Shown here in pieces: positions 15,648 to 19,254 of a stretch of DNA of 19,254 bases (positions are counted from its first letter, which is position 1; each line of letters starts with the position of its first letter). This stretch comes from CAUZEO01 sp963578625 (lineage in GTDB: Bacteria > Verrucomicrobiota > Kiritimatiellia > SLOV01): contig CAUZEO010000057.1 in the NCBI GenBank assembly GCA_963578625.1, forward strand, positions 1 to 19,254, given 5' to 3'. The notes beneath the pieces are model-generated. The model worked only from the letters and a program-made list of their open reading frames with translations. It ran no database searches and was not told the DNA's origin. Position numbers and translations under genes: made by a program.

Positions 15648-18600
15648 GTGGTGTTGAATCGTCCAAGTGCTGGAAGAGCAAGCCTGTTGTTGGGAATCGT
15701 GGCCGGGTTCGCGATCCCCGACGCAAAAGGACAGACCCTCTTCTTTGAGGATTTCGAGGGGGGAAGCGACGGGACCTTCATAACCGCGAGTCCGTACCTT
15801 TGGACCGCCCAGGGGGCGTACAACGTGAACATCCGGAATTCCGCATTGCAGGATGTGGATCCCGACGGGCTGGCGGTGTGCGGGCATTGCTCGGACTGGG
15901 GGAAGGTGCATCTGTACACCAAGAACATCGGACAGACACTTCCAAACAGCGGGGTTTATGCGGTTTCCTTTCAGATGTATGCGCTCACCGGATCGAACGG
16001 CGGAAATTCCGCCCACTGGTCTTCGGTCGGGTTTCGGTCCAGCACCGGCATTGCAAATGGTGACACGTTTGCGGGCGGTGTGCTTCTGACTGTCAACGAT
16101 CTTGACAACGGCACGCGCAACTGGAACTTCGATCCCCGCCATGTCACGAACGGGGGTTCATCCGGTTATGATTTCGCCCAAGGCGCGTTCTTCGAGGAGA
16201 ACGTCACGGCCAAGATCGTGTTCGACATGGACAACAACGAGACGTGGGCAACGATCACCGGCCCTACAGGCAGCGAAACGTCCACGAAGTACCCGATCCT
16301 CAACAATGCGGACCTGGACGAAGTGGCACTGTATTGGGGCATGTTCAACCACGGATCCTACACGGCGGATCCGGCGGACGTAGATGACATTCGAGTCCAG
16401 GCCGAAACCCCTGTCGTACCCGCCACCCGGATGACGGTTCCCGACACCGTCGGGCTCTATTTCGAAAGTGAAGAGAACGAAGAGTACCGCTTGCAGCATG
16501 CTCTCGATCCGGTTTCCGCTATCTGGCTCAACTTCGGCCCCGTGATTACCGGAAACGGGAACGTCATGTCGTTCCACGATCCCGCCGGGGCGAATGCGGA
16601 TCGAATGTATCGACTGCGGCTCGGGATGGCGGCGCCACCTGCGTTGGGCAATCTGATTCTCAATCAACCGTACACCTATTGGCCGACCCCGGATTACTAC
16701 CAGTCCGCTGACCCGGGAGACATCACGCAGCTGACGGACGGGCAGACGTTCTACGGGGCGAACATGTGGGTGAATCCGGCCACGGCGGGATGGGGCGAGG
16801 GGGTGAATATACCCGCCGTCATCCTGTTCGATCTGGGCGAGCTGGCGAGCCTGTCCAACCTGAAGTTCTACTCCGCCGGCGGCGGAGGCGCCGGCGTGTG
16901 GGAGGTGGGAATCCGCGTGTTCACGAGCCTGGATGGGCAGAGCTTTACCTTCGCGGACGAGTATGTTGCCCCGCCCCCTCCCGACCCCTTGCCGACAGAT
17001 CGCTATGGAATCATCCTGCAGGTTCCACTGAACAACACGCTCGCCCGGCACGTCGCCATCGTGCCCATGCCTGTTGAGCCCATTACATTCATTTTCGTCG
17101 ACGAGATGGAGCTTTTCGGTTCCATTCCCCCGGACCCCGGCGCGAATGCTCTAACCGGCTTCTCGATCACCGGCAGCACTGCGCAGGAACTGCAACAGGT
17201 GCTGCAGGGCGGTCTGCGTGCGTCCCTGTACCTCGAGGATCTGTTCGCATCGATCGACAACCATCTTCCCGTCTGGCCGGAACCCCAGGCGAGCGATCAG
17301 GCGAACGACATGGACAGCTTCCGCAACCGCATCTTCGATGAATACCAGACTTTCGACGAGCTGCGCCTGGAGATGACCGAGAATCACCGGGTTCGCGCGG
17401 CCCAGGTGTACGGCGGCAATTCATTGGTGTGGGAAGTCGTTCCGGACGAAGACTTCACGATGCTGTCGTATCCGGCGGTGCTGAGCCCGCCACAGACCGC
17501 GACGATCCACACGGTGGTCAACGCCCTGGAGGCAACAGCGCTCGGCGCCGCGAACCTGACGAGTTCGGCGCAGTCGCTCTCGGTTGTGGTCTCCGGCGGC
17601 GGCGCGGGCGCGCCGCAGATCACGCCGCGGGTGGCACACTTCGTCCAGTCCACCTACGCGCGCTACACGCCGGACCCCCTGCTGCTTACGGACGGTTCGT
17701 TCTCGATTCCATCCGGCGAGTCGCGAATCATCTGGCTGCTCGCCGAATCGACCGGAGCGACGCCCGGGACCTATGAATTTACCGCCACCGTGACGATCGG
17801 AAGCGACGTGCACATGATCCCATTCTGTGTGCAGCTCCACAATGTGACCTTGACCACCACGACGCCGATTTCGACCGGCAACTGGTCTGACCTGAACGAG
17901 GGTGTCTTCCCCGGCGCCGATGCCGTGCGGGACTCCATGCTGGACCACCGCATGACGATGGGCGCCGCGAGCGCGCAGGCGCTCCCCCTGAAGGACGGCA
18001 TGGGCAATGTCATCCGGCCGGTGCAGAGTGACTTTACGAAACTCGACCAGTATCTCGCATTCCACAGCGCCTTCGATCAGGTGAGCTGGTTCTACGCGTT
18101 CGATCAGCACTCCAGTCGCCCTCACCGCGACTGGTTCGGGCCGGCGGGGTGGATGAGCCAGGAGTTCCGGGACATCTTCGGCGAGTGGCTTACCAACTTC
18201 GTGGGGCACGTGACCGCGCAGGGCCGTAGCTACAACGAGTGGTATTTCCAGATGTTCGACGAGACGCTGGCCAACGAGGTGGCGCAACTCTGCGCCCTCA
18301 TCAAGAGCATCGATCCGAATGTCCGGGTCAACTGCACCAGCGCGCATGCGACGACTGGCGCAATGGCGCACTTCGTGGCCGCGGGCATGGATATCTTCAA
18401 CCATCACGCCCCTCTGATTGAATACAACAATGCCCCGAGCGGGTACCCGACCCTGCGTTCCGGCGGGCGAGAGCTCTGGCTCTATGGCGCCGCGGACGCG
18501 AAATTCGGCGGCGGACGTGAGCGGGATCCGCTCGAGTTCTTCCGATACATGCACTGGACGGCCTATCACCACGGCGCCGTCGGAGTGCATTTCTGGAACA

Positions 18601-18953
18601 TGATCGTCAATAACGGCGGCGCGACGATCTGGGGACCGGACAACCAGTCGCAGGACTACTGGCCGATGGTCTATCCGAACGGGATGGCCTACCCCGCACT
18701 TCCGACGGGCATCTCGACGTCCGAAGAGGCGATTCCCAGCCGCCGCTGGGAGTACGTCCGAATGGGCATTGAGGACTACATGCTGCTCGACCTGGCGCAG
18801 CAAAAGATTGACGCCCTCGGCGGCGGCGGCGCGGCGTTCCAAACGCAGCTCGACAACCTTGTCATGACGGTCCTCGTCAACCGCGACGACGACCGCGATC
18901 TGTTCCGCCAGAAGCGGAAGGAGCTGGTGGAACTGGTTGAGACGATTCCGTAA
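15648..18953 (+). CDS. GH123/DUF4091-like secreted multidomain glycoside hydrolase
   Basis: The complete protein has 1101 residues. Residues 1-28 form a signal peptide (NRPSAGRAS then LLLGIVAGFAIPDAKG). About 30-255 is a LamG/concanavalin-like sandwich. About 263-325 is a YRLQHALDP-to-DRMYRLRL module of the kind frequent in secreted PVC-group proteins. About 335-490 is a discoidin-like domain (ITQLTDGQTFY, NIPAVILFDLG). About 500-720 is a linker/sandwich region, and about 730-1100 is the GH123-like barrel with the Asp-Glu pair in QMFDETL (D871, E872). From 335 onward it aligns along its whole length with the gene at 1-2394, which lacks the first two domains. It probably removes N-acetylgalactosamine-type residues from an extracellular glycan. 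Two adjacent GTG codons (15648, 15651) can start it after AGGAAGAAG. A hairpin follows its stop. Confidence 0.9.
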   Translation: MVLNRPSAGRASLLLGIVAGFAIPDAKGQTLFFEDFEGGSDGTFITASPYLWTAQGAYNVNIRNSALQDVDPDGLAVCGHCSDWGKVHLYTKNIGQTLPNSGVYAVSFQMYALTGSNGGNSAHWSSVGFRSSTGIANGDTFAGGVLLTVNDLDNGTRNWNFDPRHVTNGGSSGYDFAQGAFFEENVTAKIVFDMDNNETWATITGPTGSETSTKYPILNNADLDEVALYWGMFNHGSYTADPADVDDIRVQAETPVVPATRMTVPDTVGLYFESEENEEYRLQHALDPVSAIWLNFGPVITGNGNVMSFHDPAGANADRMYRLRLGMAAPPALGNLILNQPYTYWPTPDYYQSADPGDITQLTDGQTFYGANMWVNPATAGWGEGVNIPAVILFDLGELASLSNLKFYSAGGGGAGVWEVGIRVFTSLDGQSFTFADEYVAPPPPDPLPTDRYGIILQVPLNNTLARHVAIVPMPVEPITFIFVDEMELFGSIPPDPGANALTGFSITGSTAQELQQVLQGGLRASLYLEDLFASIDNHLPVWPEPQASDQANDMDSFRNRIFDEYQTFDELRLEMTENHRVRAAQVYGGNSLVWEVVPDEDFTMLSYPAVLSPPQTATIHTVVNALEATALGAANLTSSAQSLSVVVSGGGAGAPQITPRVAHFVQSTYARYTPDPLLLTDGSFSIPSGESRIIWLLAESTGATPGTYEFTATVTIGSDVHMIPFCVQLHNVTLTTTTPISTGNWSDLNEGVFPGADAVRDSMLDHRMTMGAASAQALPLKDGMGNVIRPVQSDFTKLDQYLAFHSAFDQVSWFYAFDQHSSRPHRDWFGPAGWMSQEFRDIFGEWLTNFVGHVTAQGRSYNEWYFQMFDETLANEVAQLCALIKSIDPNVRVNCTSAHATTGAMAHFVAAGMDIFNHHAPLIEYNNAPSGYPTLRSGGRELWLYGAADAKFGGGRERDPLEFFRYMHWTAYHHGAVGVHFWNMIVNNGGATIWGPDNQSQDYWPMVYPNGMAYPALPTGISTSEEAIPSRRWEYVRMGIEDYMLLDLAQQKIDALGGGGAAFQTQLDNLVMTVLVNRDDDRDLFRQKRKELVELVETIP

Positions 18954-18966
18954 TTCACAGCCTGGC

Positions 18967-18992
18967 GTAGCGCGGAATTCATTCCGCGCTAC
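18967..18992. terminator. Palindromic hairpin after the GH123-like gene
   Basis: gtagcgcggaat and attccgcgctac are exact complements around a two-base tc centre. It lies 14 bases after the stop at 18953 and before the next gene at 19023. Hairpin size and place fit transcription termination or mRNA end protection, but no T-run follows; a dispersed palindromic repeat is equally possible. Confidence 0.55.
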
Positions 18993-19022
18993 ATAATGGG
19001 GTAACGAGCTGGAGGCGCTGGA

Positions 19023-19254
19023 ATGATTTCTCTCTTTTTCGCACTCACGCTGTCCGCTGCAGCCGATGACGGACTGGTTGTACACTTGGCGATGGATGAG
19101 GGCACGGGAACCGTCGCCCGGGATGCAAGCGGAAACGGAAACAACGCGATCATCACCGGCGCGACGTGGACGGAACTGCGCGACGGATTTGCGCTGAAGT
19201 TCGACGGCGTCGACGATTTCGCCGAGTGTGCGGATGCCGCCGATCTCAACCTGA
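19023..19254 (+). CDS. Secreted LamG-like protein (5' part, runs off window)
   Basis: An ATG at 19023 with CTGGAGG eight bases before it opens a frame that continues to the window end (77 codons). Residues 1-14 (MISLFFALTLSAAA) are a short signal peptide. From residue 15, DGLVVHLAMDEGTGTVARDASGNGNNA and LKFDGVDDFAEC are the typical start of a concanavalin A-like/LamG jelly-roll, common in secreted carbohydrate-active proteins of this group. The rest of the protein, and so its catalytic domain if any, is outside the window. It follows the GH123-like gene on the same strand after a hairpin, and may be in the same operon or have its own promoter. Confidence 0.85.
   Translation, partial: MISLFFALTLSAAADDGLVVHLAMDEGTGTVARDASGNGNNAIITGATWTELRDGFALKFDGVDDFAECADAADLNL

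Noticed and set aside
17421..19085. A 554-codon minus-strand open frame
   Set aside because: It is antisense to the GH123-like gene; the length reflects high G+C and few stops, and it crosses the hairpin and the next gene's start.

Overview
The window looks like a high-G+C carbohydrate-degradation island of a bacterium from the PVC group, most likely Verrucomicrobiota/Kiritimatiellota, with Planctomycetota as the alternative. This rests on gene content: a Cys-type sulfatase, two Asp-box (BNR) sialidase-like proteins, GH123/DUF4091-like secreted hydrolases with discoidin-like and LamG-like modules, a DUF4838/GH67N-like hydrolase, a phytanoyl-CoA dioxygenase fragment and a sugar-acid lactonase/aldolase pair. 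No rRNA, tRNA, CRISPR array, transposase or integrase was found.

Layout. 1-2394 (minus): a GH123-like secreted protein running off the left edge. 2451-3496 (minus): two adjacent miniature relatives of window genes, a GH123-like gene and a sialidase-like gene, each keeping both ends and lacking the middle. 3920-5590 (plus): a 60-codon ORF with a strong ribosome binding site, then a sulfatase in the same frame. 5633-5665: a strong hairpin between convergent genes. 5682-7481 (minus): a full-length sialidase-like gene with an inserted beta-sandwich domain. 7482-7768: a decamer-repeat palindrome and a decayed scrap of another GH123-like gene. 7769-9505 (plus): an A/T-richer sialidase-like gene, then a 5'-truncated sugar isomerase/epimerase. 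10029-11548 (minus): overlapping aldolase and amidohydrolase/lactonase genes. 11672-12492: a truncated TPP-enzyme gene abutting a truncated short-chain dehydrogenase gene tail to tail. 12590-15006 (minus): a DUF4838-like hydrolase split by a frameshift. 15135-15602 (plus): a mosaic of gene scraps. 15648-18953 (plus): a complete 1101-residue GH123-like secreted protein. 18967-18992: a palindromic hairpin. 19023-end (plus): a secreted LamG-like protein running off the right edge.

How they may work together (inference): secreted GH123-like and LamG proteins bind and cut a polysaccharide or glycoconjugate outside the membrane. The sulfatase, sialidase-like and DUF4838-like proteins lack obvious signal peptides, so they may act on imported fragments. 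The lactonase, aldolase, dehydrogenase and isomerase would feed released deoxy-sugars or sugar acids into central metabolism.

The most notable feature is not a classical system but the number of broken, internally deleted or fused genes of these same families. Two partial copies of a GH123-like/sialidase-like gene pair have decayed in different ways. This points to an expanding and decaying polysaccharide-utilisation island, or to chimeric joins if the sequence is a metagenome assembly. Read mapping across the junctions listed would separate the two.
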